From NCBI RefSeq assembly GCF_007665395.1, contig NZ_VDND01000009.1, positions 62,001 through 126,000 of the forward strand: 64,000 nucleotides of DNA, read 5' to 3'. The position numbers and the translations under genes are program-made. Numbering within the stretch: position 1 is the stretch's first letter; each line of letters starts with the position of its first letter. The notes under the pieces are model-generated. The model did not search any database and was not told the origin of the DNA. It saw nothing but the letters and a program-made list of their open reading frames with translations. The DNA is from Pseudomonas oryzihabitans. Lineage in GTDB: Bacteria > Pseudomonadota > Gammaproteobacteria > Pseudomonadales > Pseudomonadaceae. Below are positions 51,698 through 60,321 of the stretch, piece by piece.

Positions 51698-53557
51698 CTA
51701 CTCCTCGATATCGTTGAGACGGCGACCCGCCAGGGCCGCCTTGACCGAGGCGTTCATCCGCCGGGCGGCGAAGGCATCGGTCACGTGAGAAAGACGCTTG
51801 GTCTGCTCTTCGAGCGCCTGGACGTCGGTGGCGTCCAGCAGCTCGGCCAGCCGGGCGATTTCCAGCTCGATCACCTGACGCTCCTCGGCGTCCAGCAGGC
51901 GCTCGCCGTCGGCCGCCAGCGCGGCGCTGACCGCCTCGATCAGCCGCCGGGCCTCGACCTGCTGCTCGCGCAGCGCGCGGGCCTGCATGTCGTCACCGGC
52001 ATGGCGGAAGGAGTCCTGCAACATGTTGGCGATCTCGCCATCGGTCAGGCCGTAGGACGGCTTGACCTGGACGCTCGCTTCCACGCCGCTGGACAGCTCG
52101 CGGGCGCTGACGCCGAGCAGGCCGTCGGCATCGACCTGGAAGGTGACGCGGATCTTGGCCGCGCCAGCGACCATGGGCGGAAAGCCACGCAGCTCGAAAC
52201 GGGCCAGGGAGCGGGCATCCTTGACCAGTTCGCGCTCGCCCTGCAGCACGTGCACCAGCATGGCGGTCTGGCCATCGCGATAGGTGGTGAAGTCCTGGCC
52301 GCGGGCGACCGGGATGGTGGTGTTGCGCGGAATGATCTTTTCCATCAGCCCACCCATGGTCTCGAGACCCAGGGACAGCGGGATGACGTCCAGCAGCAGC
52401 AATTCTTCGCCGGCCCGATTGCCGGCCAGGGAGTCGGCCTGCAGCGCGGCGCCGATGGCGACCACGCGATCCGGATCGATGTCCGTGAGCGGGGTGCAGT
52501 CGAACAACTCGCCCACGGCTTCACGGACGTAGGGCACCCGGGTGGAACCGCCGACCATGACCACGGCGCGGATGTCCGCCGGTTCCACGTCCGCATCGCG
52601 CAGGGCGCGACGACAGGCCTTGAGGCTGCGCGCGACCAGCGGGGCGATGAGTTCCTGGAAGGTGCTGCGTTCCAGCACGCCCGACCAGTCGCCATGGCTG
52701 ACCTCGACGCGCTCGGCGGCGGACAGGGCCTCCTTGGCGGCGCAGGCGCTTTGCAGCAGACGCCGCTGGGTGCCCGGATCCAGGTCACTGGACAGCCCGG
52801 CCTGCTGGACGATCCAGCCGGCGATGGCATGGTCGAAGTCGTCACCACCCAGGGCGCTGTCGCCCCCGGTGGCCATGACTTCGAAGACGCCGCGGGTCAG
52901 GCGCAGGATGGAGATGTCGAAGGTGCCGCCACCCAGGTCGTAGATGGCGACCACGCCCTCCTCGCCCCGGTCCAGGCCATAGGCCACGGCCGCCGCGGTG
53001 GGTTCGTTGAGCAGGCGCAGGACATTCAGGCCGGCGAAGCGGGCCGCGTCCTTGGTGGCCTGGCGCTGGGCATCGTCGAAATAGGCCGGCACGGTGATGA
53101 CGGCGCCGACCAGCTCGCCACCCAGGGTGGCTTCGGCCCGCTCGCGCAGCACCCGCAGGATGTCGGCGGAGACCTCTACCGGACTCTTGCGCCCGGCAGC
53201 GGTATCGATGAAGGGCATTTCCGATTCACCGGCGACGAAGCGATAGGGCAACTGCTCGCCCAGCTGCTTGACGTCGGCGATGCCACGCCCCATGAGGCGC
53301 TTGACGGAGAGAATGGTATTGAACGGATCCTGGGCGGCGGCGGCCTTGGCCCCCGCCCCCACTTCCACGCCGCCGGCGGCATAGCGCACGGCGGACGGCA
53401 GGATCACCTCGCCCTGGAGGTCGGGCAGGGTTTCGGCCACGCCGCTGCGCACGGCGGCCACGAGGGAATTGGTGGTACCCAGGTCGATGCCCACCGCCAG
53501 CTTGCGCTGGTGCGGCTTGGGCGCCATTCCGGGTTCGGCTATCTGCAATAGAGCCAT
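51698..53557 (-). CDS. hscA: Fe-S chaperone HscA
   Basis: A 619-residue Hsp70-type chaperone that with HscB drives cluster release from IscU. The ATPase domain has AVGIDLGTTNSLVA (about residues 20-33), a second phosphate loop AIYDLGGGTFDISIL and VVMVGGSTRVPYV. The peptide-binding domain follows from about residue 390. The start at 53557 gives MALLQIAEPG, as in homologues. Confidence 0.96.
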   Translation of the reverse strand: MALLQIAEPGMAPKPHQRKLAVGIDLGTTNSLVAAVRSGVAETLPDLQGEVILPSAVRYAAGGVEVGAGAKAAAAQDPFNTILSVKRLMGRGIADVKQLGEQLPYRFVAGESEMPFIDTAAGRKSPVEVSADILRVLRERAEATLGGELVGAVITVPAYFDDAQRQATKDAARFAGLNVLRLLNEPTAAAVAYGLDRGEEGVVAIYDLGGGTFDISILRLTRGVFEVMATGGDSALGGDDFDHAIAGWIVQQAGLSSDLDPGTQRRLLQSACAAKEALSAAERVEVSHGDWSGVLERSTFQELIAPLVARSLKACRRALRDADVEPADIRAVVMVGGSTRVPYVREAVGELFDCTPLTDIDPDRVVAIGAALQADSLAGNRAGEELLLLDVIPLSLGLETMGGLMEKIIPRNTTIPVARGQDFTTYRDGQTAMLVHVLQGERELVKDARSLARFELRGFPPMVAGAAKIRVTFQVDADGLLGVSARELSSGVEASVQVKPSYGLTDGEIANMLQDSFRHAGDDMQARALREQQVEARRLIEAVSAALAADGERLLDAEERQVIELEIARLAELLDATDVQALEEQTKRLSHVTDAFAARRMNASVKAALAGRRLNDIEE

Positions 53558-53602
53558 TGGCTAGTCGGCTTATGGTTATCGGTGCCTGAGCGACACCTGT
53601 GA

Positions 53603-54124
53603 TTAATCGTCCAGACGCTCTTCGAGCTGACGGATCTCGCTGGCCAGCTTGTCCAGGAACTGCATGCGACGGACCAGGCGCTCGGCGGACTCGCGCTGGG
53701 CGGGGTCCTGCCAGATCGCCGCGAAGGCCTGCTCGATATCCCGCTGCGCATCCTTGAGGCGTTGGCGGAAGGCGGGGATCCCCGCGCTGTCGCCCGCGTC
53801 CTGCAGGTCTTCCAGCTCCTCGCGCCACTGCAGCTGCTGCATGAGGAAGTCGGTGTCCTGGATGGTCGCCTCGAGCGGCATCTCGTGCCCTTCGAGTTCC
53901 AGCAGGTAGCGTGCACGGCGCGACGGAGCGCGCAGCACGTGATAGGCCTCGTTGAGCCCGGCGGAGCGCTCCAGCGCCTGGCGCCGCTCGCGCTCCGGCG
54001 CGTCGGCGAAGCGATCCGGATGGACGGTGCGGGCCAGGTCTCGATAGCGCGAAGCCAGGCCCGCCTGGTCGATCTCGAAGGCGGGCTTGATCTCGAACAG
54101 AGCGAAGTGGCAGGGCTTACCCAT
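53603..54124 (-). CDS. hscB: J-domain co-chaperone HscB
   Basis: A 173-residue J protein that brings IscU to HscA. The J domain (residues 1-75) carries the HPD motif in RTVHPDRFADAP. The C-terminal three-helix part binds IscU. I start at 54124 (MGKPCHFALFEIKP) because that is the family beginning; an upstream frame extension runs into iscA. It ends 46 bases before hscA. Confidence 0.95.
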   Translation of the reverse strand: MGKPCHFALFEIKPAFEIDQAGLASRYRDLARTVHPDRFADAPERERRQALERSAGLNEAYHVLRAPSRRARYLLELEGHEMPLEATIQDTDFLMQQLQWREELEDLQDAGDSAGIPAFRQRLKDAQRDIEQAFAAIWQDPAQRESAERLVRRMQFLDKLASEIRQLEERLDD

Positions 54125-54132
54125 GGCAGGCC

Positions 54133-54456
54133 TCAGATGTTGAAGCTTTCGCCGCAGCCACACTCGCCACGCACGTTGGGATTGTTGAACTTGAAGCCCT
54201 CGTTGAGGCCTTCACGGACGAAATCCAGCTCGGTGCCGTCCAGGTAGACCAGGCTCTTGGGGTCGATGATGACCTTGACGCCATGGCTTTCGAACACCTG
54301 ATCCTCGGCCGCGAATTCGTCGACGAACTCGAGTACGTAGGCCAGTCCCGAGCAACCCGTGGTACGAACGCCCAGGCGGATGCCCTCACCCTTGCCGCGC
54401 CCATCCAGGGAGCGCTGCACGTGACGGGCGGCGGACTCGGTCATGCTGATCGCCAT
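54133..54456 (-). CDS. iscA: Iron-sulfur cluster assembly protein IscA
   Basis: A 107-residue A-type carrier that delivers Fe-S clusters. The three conserved Cys are in TTGCSGLAY (about residue 35) and GECGCGESF (about 99 and 101). It is complete. It lies nine bases after iscU. Confidence 0.97.
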   Translation of the reverse strand: MAISMTESAARHVQRSLDGRGKGEGIRLGVRTTGCSGLAYVLEFVDEFAAEDQVFESHGVKVIIDPKSLVYLDGTELDFVREGLNEGFKFNNPNVRGECGCGESFNI

Positions 54457-54465
54457 GGTTCCTCC

Positions 54466-54852
54466 TCAGAGCAGGCCTTTCTTCTGCTTGTAGTCGCTGA
54501 CCGCCGCCTTGATGGCGTCTTCGGCGAGTACCGAGCAGTGGATCTTCACCGGCGGCAGGGCCAGTTCTTCGGCGATCATGCTGTTCTTGATCGACGCCGC
54601 TTCCTCGATGCTCTTGCCCTTCATCCACTCGGTGGCCAGGGAGCTGGACGCGATGGCGGAACCGCAGCCGTAGGTCTTGAACTTGGCGTCTTCGATGATG
54701 CCCTGCTCGTTGACCTTGATCTGCAGGCGCATCACGTCGCCGCAGGCCGGGGCGCCGACCATGCCGGTGCCGACATCGGGATCGGCCGCGTCGAACTTGC
54801 CGACGTTGCGCGGGTTTTCGTAGTGGTCGATGACCTTTTCACTGTATGCCAT
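54466..54852 (-). CDS. iscU: Fe-S cluster scaffold IscU
   Basis: A 128-residue scaffold on which [2Fe-2S] clusters form from IscS sulfur. Conserved Cys are in GAPACGDVM, TYGCGSAIAS and VKIHCSVLAED. The LPPVK sequence bound by HscA is present (about residues 99-103). It follows iscS after 28 bases. Confidence 0.98.
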   Translation of the reverse strand: MAYSEKVIDHYENPRNVGKFDAADPDVGTGMVGAPACGDVMRLQIKVNEQGIIEDAKFKTYGCGSAIASSSLATEWMKGKSIEEAASIKNSMIAEELALPPVKIHCSVLAEDAIKAAVSDYKQKKGLL

Positions 54853-54880
54853 GGTTCAATCCTCACTCATCAGGGGTTGG

Positions 54881-56095
54881 TCAGTGGGCTTGCCACTCGA
54901 CCTGACTCAGGTCTACGCCTTCTTTGAACATATCCCACAGCGGAGACAGCTCGCGCAGCTTGGTGACGGCCTCGGCCACCTTGCTCGCGGCATAGTCGAC
55001 GTCTTCTTCGGTGGTGAAGCGGCCGAAGGTGAAACGGATCGAGCTGTGCGCCAGTTCATCGTTGCGGCCCAGGGCGCGCAGGACGTAGGACGGCTCCAGG
55101 GACGCGGAGGTGCAGGCCGAACCGGAGGAAACCGCCAGGTCCTTGAGCGCCATGATCAGCGACTCGCCTTCGACGTAGTTGAAGCTCAGGTTCAGGTTGT
55201 GCGGTACGCGGTGCACCAGGCTGCCGTTCAGGTAGACCTCTTCCAGGCCTTCGAACTGGCGGTAGAAGCGATCGCTCAGGGCCTTGATGCGGGCATTTTC
55301 CTGGACCATCTCTTCCTTGGCGATGCGGAAGGCCTCGCCCATGCCGACGATCTGGTGGGTCGCCAGGGTACCCGAACGCATGCCACGCTCATGACCGCCA
55401 CCATGGGTCTGGGCCTCGATACGCACGCGCGGCTTGCGGCGGACGTAGAGGGCACCGATGCCCTTGGGACCATAGGTCTTGTGCGCCGAGAAGGACATCA
55501 TGTCGACCTTGAGCTTTTCCAGATCGATCTCGACCTTGCCGGTGGACTGCGCAGCGTCGACGTGGAAGAGCACGCCACGGGAGCGGGTCAGCTCGCCGAT
55601 GGCGGCGATGTCATTGACGGTACCGATCTCGTTGTTGACGTGCATGATGGACACCAGGGTGGTGTCGTCACGCAGGGCCGCCGCGACCATCTCGGGGGTG
55701 ATCAGGCCGTCTTCGCCCGGCTCCAGGTAGGTCACCTCGAAGCCTTCGCGCTCGAGCTGGCGGGTGGTGTCCAACACCGCCTTGTGCTCGATCTTGGAGG
55801 TAATCAGGTGCTTGCCCTTGTTCTGGTAGAAGTGCGCGGCGCCCTTGATGGCCAGGTTGTCGGACTCGGTGGCACCGGAGGTCCAGACGATCTCGCGCGG
55901 GTCGGCGTTGACCAGCTCGGCCACCTGGCGACGGGCGTTTTCCACGGCTTCCTCGGCCTTCCAGCCGAACAGGTGGGAGCGCGATGCGGGGTTGCCAAAG
56001 TTGCCATCCACCAGCAGGCACTCGCTCATCTTCTGAGCGACGCGCGGATCGACGGGCGTAGTGGCGGAATAGTCTAGGTAGATCGGCAATTTCAT
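54881..56095 (-). CDS. iscS: Cysteine desulfurase IscS
   Basis: A 404-residue PLP enzyme that takes sulfur from cysteine for Fe-S clusters and tRNA thiolation. It begins MKLPIYLDYSATTPVDPRV. The PLP lysine is in SAHKTYGPKG and the active Cys in SSGSACTSASLEPSYVL (about residue 328). It follows iscR in the operon. A second family member lies at 38045. Confidence 0.98.
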   Translation of the reverse strand: MKLPIYLDYSATTPVDPRVAQKMSECLLVDGNFGNPASRSHLFGWKAEEAVENARRQVAELVNADPREIVWTSGATESDNLAIKGAAHFYQNKGKHLITSKIEHKAVLDTTRQLEREGFEVTYLEPGEDGLITPEMVAAALRDDTTLVSIMHVNNEIGTVNDIAAIGELTRSRGVLFHVDAAQSTGKVEIDLEKLKVDMMSFSAHKTYGPKGIGALYVRRKPRVRIEAQTHGGGHERGMRSGTLATHQIVGMGEAFRIAKEEMVQENARIKALSDRFYRQFEGLEEVYLNGSLVHRVPHNLNLSFNYVEGESLIMALKDLAVSSGSACTSASLEPSYVLRALGRNDELAHSSIRFTFGRFTTEEDVDYAASKVAEAVTKLRELSPLWDMFKEGVDLSQVEWQAH

Positions 56096-56126
56096 CGGTT
56101 ACTCCTAATCAGACGGGCGTCTCTGC

Positions 56127-56624
56127 TCAGTCGATGGTGGACGCTTCGATTTTTTCGACCGCTAAAGGCGATTGCTTGCTGGCACAGACCTTGGTGTCCT
56201 GACGCTTGGCAACCTGCTGGATCTCGTTGCGGGCGACCAGATCGGCCAGGGTGATGCCACTGAGAAAGGTATGGATCTGATCGCTCAGATCGCACCAGAG
56301 ATGGTGAGTCAGGCAGGTATCACCCTGGTGACAGCCGCCGCTGCCCTGGCAACGGGTGGCGTCCACGGATTCGTTGACGGCATCTATCACCTGGGCCACA
56401 TGGATACCGCCCATGTCACGCGCCAACTGATAGCCGCCGCCGGGGCCGCGCACGCTGTTGACCAGCGAGCCACGACGCAGCCGGGCGAACAGCTGTTCCA
56501 GGTAGGACAGCGAGATGCCCTGCCGCTCGGAAATATCGGCCAGCGACACCGGGCCCCGCTGGGCATGCAGCGCCAGGTCGAGCATGGCGGTTACGGCATA
56601 GCGGCCTTTGGTGGTCAGTCTCAT
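56127..56624 (-). CDS. iscR: Fe-S cluster-sensing regulator IscR
   Basis: A 165-residue Rrf2-family regulator; with a [2Fe-2S] cluster it represses the isc operon. The helix-turn-helix is at about residues 10-60 (AVTAMLDLALHAQRGPVSLADISERQGISLSYLEQLFARLRRGSLV). The cluster ligands are the three Cys and His of CQGSGGCHQGDTCLTHH (about 92-107). I start at 56624 (MRLTTKGRYAV), the family start, although the frame is open further up. An operator-like promoter lies just upstream. Confidence 0.96.
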   Translation of the reverse strand: MRLTTKGRYAVTAMLDLALHAQRGPVSLADISERQGISLSYLEQLFARLRRGSLVNSVRGPGGGYQLARDMGGIHVAQVIDAVNESVDATRCQGSGGCHQGDTCLTHHLWCDLSDQIHTFLSGITLADLVARNEIQQVAKRQDTKVCASKQSPLAVEKIEASTID

Positions 56625-56657
56625 GACGAACTCGAGCGGGTTGCAGCGGATGACCCG

Positions 56658-56686
56658 ATTATCGGATTCCCGACAAAAAAGGTCAA
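56658..56686 (-). promoter_or_regulatory. Strong sigma-70 promoter with type 1 IscR-like operator
   Basis: On the minus strand TTGACC (56686-56681) stands 17 bases from GATAAT (56663-56658), near consensus. The sequence AGTTGACC-N7-TCGGGAAT over the -35 and spacer resembles type 1 IscR sites, which need the holo-protein. This fits autorepression of iscR-iscS-iscU-iscA. Confidence 0.75.
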
Positions 56687-56707
56687 CTTTAAAACCGAGC
56701 AAATCAC

Positions 56708-57496
56708 TCAGGCATTATCTATCGGGGGGATAGTCCGCGGATGGGATTCGCCGCGGGCGGCCTTCTGGGTTTCGGTGAGGATGCCCCGCAGGATGTTCAT
56801 CTCCAGCTTGCTGATGCCGGCACGGCCATAGAGGCGTCGCAGCCGGCTCATGAGGTGGCGCGGCTTGGCCGGATCGAGGAAGCCGATCTCCACCAGGGTC
56901 TCCTCCAGGTGCTGGTAGTAGAGTTCCAGCTCTTCCACCGTCACCGGCTGGGTGTTGAGCATGGCGGTGGCCTCGACCTTGTTCATCTTGGTCGGCTGGT
57001 TCTGCGCGGCGAGCCAGGCCATGCGCACCTCGTACACCAGCACCTGGACCGCGGCGGCGAGGTTGAGCGAGCCGAAGGCCGGGTCCGAGGGGATGTGCAC
57101 GTGGTAGTGGCAGCGCTGCAGCTCTTCGTTGGTCAGGCCGGCGTATTCGCGGCCGAACACCAGGGCCACTTCGCCGCCCTGCTCCACCTGGGCCAGCGAG
57201 GTGGTGGCGCACTCGCGCGGATCGAGCAGCGGCCAGGGAATCCGCCGGTCGCGGGCACTGGTACCCAGCACCAGGCTGCAGCCGGTCAGGGCTTCTTCCA
57301 GGGTGTCGACCACGATGGCGGCGTCGAGCACGTCGTTGGCACCGGAGGCGCGGGCATTGGCCTCGCCGCTGGGGAAGTCCTCGGGCTCGACCAGGTAGAG
57401 GCGCGACAGGCCCATGTTCTTCATGGCCCGGGCGGCACCGCCGATGTTGCCGGGATGGCTGGTATTGACCAGGACGACGCGGATGTTATTCAGCAC
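56708..57496 (-). CDS. trmJ: tRNA (cytidine/uridine-2'-O-)-methyltransferase TrmJ
   Basis: A 262-residue SpoU-family methyltransferase that modifies position 32 of several tRNAs. SpoU motifs are NTSHPGNIGGAARAMKNMG (motif 1), VALVFGREYAGLTNEEL (motif 2) and SLNLAAAVQVLVYE (motif 3). I choose the GTG at 57496 (GAGGAT upstream), giving MLNNIRVVLVNTSHPG. It is divergent from suhB. The cysE gene often found between it and iscR in Pseudomonas is absent. Confidence 0.94.
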   Translation of the reverse strand: MLNNIRVVLVNTSHPGNIGGAARAMKNMGLSRLYLVEPEDFPSGEANARASGANDVLDAAIVVDTLEEALTGCSLVLGTSARDRRIPWPLLDPRECATTSLAQVEQGGEVALVFGREYAGLTNEELQRCHYHVHIPSDPAFGSLNLAAAVQVLVYEVRMAWLAAQNQPTKMNKVEATAMLNTQPVTVEELELYYQHLEETLVEIGFLDPAKPRHLMSRLRRLYGRAGISKLEMNILRGILTETQKAARGESHPRTIPPIDNA

Positions 57497-57591
57497 GTGG
57501 CTATCCTCGAGCGGACGCGGGAAATCGGCGCCGTATACTACGCCCACCCGCGCCCGCTTGCCACGAATACCCCTTCCAGCGCCGCGAAGTC

Positions 57592-57600
57592 TGCTATCAT
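57592..57600 (+). promoter_or_regulatory. Possible extended -10 promoter of suhB
   Basis: TGCTATCAT is an extended -10 element (TGnTATnAT) 36 bases before the suhB start. No good -35 is seen at the usual distance. Confidence 0.35.
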
Positions 57601-57636
57601 TGCCGGCTTTCCTTATACAACCCAGGTGATCTATCC

Positions 57637-58452
57637 ATGCAGCCCATGCTGAACATCGCCCTGCGCGCGGCCCGCAGCGCCGGTGAACTGATTTTCCGTT
57701 CGATTGAGCGCCTGGACGTGATCGCCGTCGACGAAAAAGGCGCCAACGACTTCGTCTCCGAAGTGGATCGCGCCGCCGAGCAGACCATCCTCGCCACCCT
57801 GCGCAAGGCCTACCCCACCCATGGTTTTTACGGTGAGGAATCCGGCTACCTGGCCGGTGAAGGCGAAGGCGCCGATTACGTCTGGATCGTCGACCCGCTG
57901 GACGGCACCACCAACTTCGTTCGCGGCGTCCCGCACTTCTCCGTGAGCATCGCCTGCAAGTACAAGGGCCGCCTGGAGCACGCCGTGGTCCTGGATCCGG
58001 TGCGCCAGGAAGAATTCACCGCCAGCCGTGGCCGCGGTGCCGCCCTGAACGGCCGGCGCATCCGCGTCACTAACAGACGCAGCCTGGAAGGCGCCCTGCT
58101 GGGTACCGGCTTCCCCTTCCGTGCCAACGATGTCGACCACCTGGACAACTACCTGGGCATGTTCCGCAGCCTGATCGGCCAGACCGCCGGTATCCGCCGC
58201 GCCGGCTCCGCGGCCCTGGACCTGGCCTACGTGGCCGCCGGTCGCTTCGATGCCTTCTGGGAAATGGGCCTGTCGGAGTGGGACATGGCGGCGGGCGCCC
58301 TGCTGGTGCAGGAAGCCGGTGGCCTGATCGGCGACTTCAACGGCGGCCACGACTTCCTCGAGAAGGGCCACATCGTCGCCGGCAACCCCAAGTGCTTCCG
58401 CGGCCTGCTGACTCAGATCCAGCCGCACCTGCCGGCCTCGCTCAAGCGCTGA
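57637..58452 (+). CDS. suhB: Inositol-1-monophosphatase family protein SuhB
   Basis: A 271-residue phosphatase that also acts in rRNA transcription antitermination with NusA in E. coli, and affects virulence switching in P. aeruginosa. Metal-site motifs are GEESGY (about residues 66-71), WIVDPLDGTTNFVRG (about 86-100) and WDMAAGALLVQEAGG near the C-terminus. It is complete and followed by a strong terminator. Confidence 0.97.
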   Translation: MQPMLNIALRAARSAGELIFRSIERLDVIAVDEKGANDFVSEVDRAAEQTILATLRKAYPTHGFYGEESGYLAGEGEGADYVWIVDPLDGTTNFVRGVPHFSVSIACKYKGRLEHAVVLDPVRQEEFTASRGRGAALNGRRIRVTNRRSLEGALLGTGFPFRANDVDHLDNYLGMFRSLIGQTAGIRRAGSAALDLAYVAAGRFDAFWEMGLSEWDMAAGALLVQEAGGLIGDFNGGHDFLEKGHIVAGNPKCFRGLLTQIQPHLPASLKR

Positions 58453-58473
58453 GCCAGTACCGGTCACGAAAAA

Positions 58474-58506
58474 GCCCCTGTCGGCACGGCCGACAGGGGC
58501 TTTTTT
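58474..58506. terminator. Bidirectional intrinsic terminator between suhB and sspB
   Basis: GCCCCTGTCGGC (58474-58485), loop ACG, GCCGACAGGGGC (58489-58500), flanked by an A-run on the left and six T residues on the right. It can stop suhB from the left and sspB from the right. Confidence 0.92.
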
Positions 58507-58549
58507 CATGGCTGCCGCGGGCCGAGCCGCGGTCGGCCCGCGGCCCGCG

Positions 58550-58954
58550 TTACTTGACCACCTTCAGGCTCGGCCGCGCCGGAGCCGGCTTGGGCGCCTC
58601 GGGCTTGCTGCCGCCAGTGTCGGGACCCTGGTCATCCGGCGGGCTGGGCTCGCTGTCGAAGACCATGCCCTGCCCGTTCTCCCGGGCGTAGATGGCGAGG
58701 ATGGCACCCACCGGCACATAGAGGTTGTAGGCCACGCCGCCGAAGCGGCCGTTGAAGCTGACGGCTTCGTTGTCCATGTGCAGGTCACGCACGGCGCTGG
58801 GCGAGGCGTTCAGCACGATCTGGCCGTCGTTGGCATAGCCCGGCGGCACGCGCACCTCGGCGTAGTCGGCATTGACCAGCAGATGGGGCGTGCAGTCGTT
58901 GTCCACGATCCACTCGTAGAGCGCGCGGACCAGGTAGGGGCGACTGGAATTCAT
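58550..58954 (-). CDS. sspB: ClpXP specificity-enhancing factor SspB
   Basis: A 134-residue adaptor that delivers ssrA-tagged proteins to ClpXP. The folded part (residues 1-110) begins MNSSRPYLVRALYEWIVDNDCTPHLLV and has VSFNGRFGGV. A flexible Pro-rich linker and the C-terminal ClpX-binding tail (SLKVVK) follow. It lies 11 bases after sspA. Confidence 0.95.
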   Translation of the reverse strand: MNSSRPYLVRALYEWIVDNDCTPHLLVNADYAEVRVPPGYANDGQIVLNASPSAVRDLHMDNEAVSFNGRFGGVAYNLYVPVGAILAIYARENGQGMVFDSEPSPPDDQGPDTGGSKPEAPKPAPARPSLKVVK

Positions 58955-58965
58955 GGGGTTCTCCT

Positions 58966-59580
58966 CTAGCGCATCTCACGCTCGGTGACCGAAAGACTGG
59001 ATCGGAAACTGTCGCGCGCGAACATACGATCCATGTAGTCCTGCAGCGGCTTGGCCGCCCGGGGCAATTCGATGCCCAGGCGCGGCAGTCGCCACAGGAG
59101 GGGGAGCAGGCAACAGTCCACCAGGGAAAAGTCGTCGCTCAGGAAAAAGGGTTTCTCGGCGAAGATCGGTGCCACGCCGGTCAGGCTCTCCCGCAATTCC
59201 TTGCGCGCGCTGGCCAGGTCGGTACCCGGCGCCGCCTGCAGGATGGCATCCGCCAGGGTGCACCAGTCCCGCCCGATGCGATGCATCAGCAGCCGCGACT
59301 GGCCGCGGGTGACCGGATAGGCCGGCAACAGCGGCGGATGCGGATAACGCTCCTCGAGGTACTCCATGAGCACCTCGGTGCCATAGAGCACCAGGTCGCG
59401 ATCCATCAGCGTCGGCACGGTGCCATAGGGGTTGTGCTCGGCCAGCTGCCGGGGGCATTCGCCACGGCGCACGGCGATCAGCTCGCACTCGACGTTCTTT
59501 TCCGCCAGGATCAGACGGATCCTGTGGCTGTAGTGATCCTCGGGATCATGGAAACAGGTCAGGCGGGTTATGGCGCCCAT
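58966..59580 (-). CDS. sspA: Stringent starvation protein A
   Basis: A 204-residue GST-fold protein that binds RNA polymerase and supports stationary-phase and virulence gene expression. The N-terminus reads MGAITRLTCFHDPEDHYSHRIRLILAEK; PYGTVPTLMDRDLVLYGTEVLMEYLEERYPHPPLLP is the conserved GST-like core. The frame is open further upstream, but GGGAGGGA precedes 59580. It follows petC after 72 bases, the usual neighbour. Confidence 0.94.
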   Translation of the reverse strand: MGAITRLTCFHDPEDHYSHRIRLILAEKNVECELIAVRRGECPRQLAEHNPYGTVPTLMDRDLVLYGTEVLMEYLEERYPHPPLLPAYPVTRGQSRLLMHRIGRDWCTLADAILQAAPGTDLASARKELRESLTGVAPIFAEKPFFLSDDFSLVDCCLLPLLWRLPRLGIELPRAAKPLQDYMDRMFARDSFRSSLSVTEREMR

Positions 59581-59652
59581 GGGTCCCTCCCCCGTCGGGG
59601 GCGAAGCTGTAAAGGGGGGATTATCTCGCACCTTGCCGCTTTCGACCTAGTC

Positions 59653-60321
59653 TCATCGCTCATCGTCGGGCAATCGCCGCCAGAATTCACGCTTGAGCCA
59701 GCAGGCGAGCACGGTGAACAGCCCCAGATAGCCCAGCACCCAGGGCGCGAGTCTCCGGGCCAGGCTGCGCTCGGGAGCGGCGGAGTAGCCCAGGTAGGCG
59801 ACCAGGTCGTCGACGGTACGGGCGAATTGCTCGGGCGTCTGGGCGCCACTGCCCGGCTCCAGCTTCAATACACAGCGATCCGCATGGCAGTCGCGCGATT
59901 GCCGACCGCGCAGGGCGGCCAGGACGTCCGGCATGCGGGTACCGGGTGCCGCGAGGTTGTCGACCCCCAGGGGACGACCCGGCGCCACATAGAACTCCTG
60001 CAGGAAGGCACGCAGCCAGGCCTCGCCGCGTACCGCGGCGATCAGGCTGAGATCGGGCGGCACGCTGCCGAAGGCGCGGCGGGCGTCCTCGGGCTTGAGC
60101 AGGCTGAGCATGGGCGCGCTGGCGGTGCGCCCAGGCGCCCAGCTGGCGAGATCCAGCTGAAGATCCCCGGCAACCCGTTCGAAGCGCTGGTATTCCTGGC
60201 CATGGCAGGCCAGGCAGTAGCGACCAAAGGTGATGGCGCCCGCCCGTGGATCGCCGGGCTCGGCGGCGGCAGCCAGGCCGGAACCGAGCAGCAGCAGGCC
60301 CAGCAGCAGAGCGCGCCTCAC
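59653..60321 (-). CDS. petC: Cytochrome c1 of the bc1 complex (short form)
   Basis: A 222-residue membrane-anchored cytochrome c that passes electrons from the Rieske protein onward. The signal (RRALLLGLLLLGSGLAAAAE) is followed by the haem site CLACH (about residue 42). A Met ligand candidate lies in GTRMPDVL, and there is a C-terminal anchor (VLGYLGLFTVLACWL). The start is a GTG overlapping the petB stop (GTGA). It is shorter than the c1 proteins I know from Pseudomonas (about 240-260 residues), and its sequence is rather divergent. Confidence 0.88.
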   Translation of the reverse strand: MRRALLLGLLLLGSGLAAAAEPGDPRAGAITFGRYCLACHGQEYQRFERVAGDLQLDLASWAPGRTASAPMLSLLKPEDARRAFGSVPPDLSLIAAVRGEAWLRAFLQEFYVAPGRPLGVDNLAAPGTRMPDVLAALRGRQSRDCHADRCVLKLEPGSGAQTPEQFARTVDDLVAYLGYSAAPERSLARRLAPWVLGYLGLFTVLACWLKREFWRRLPDDER

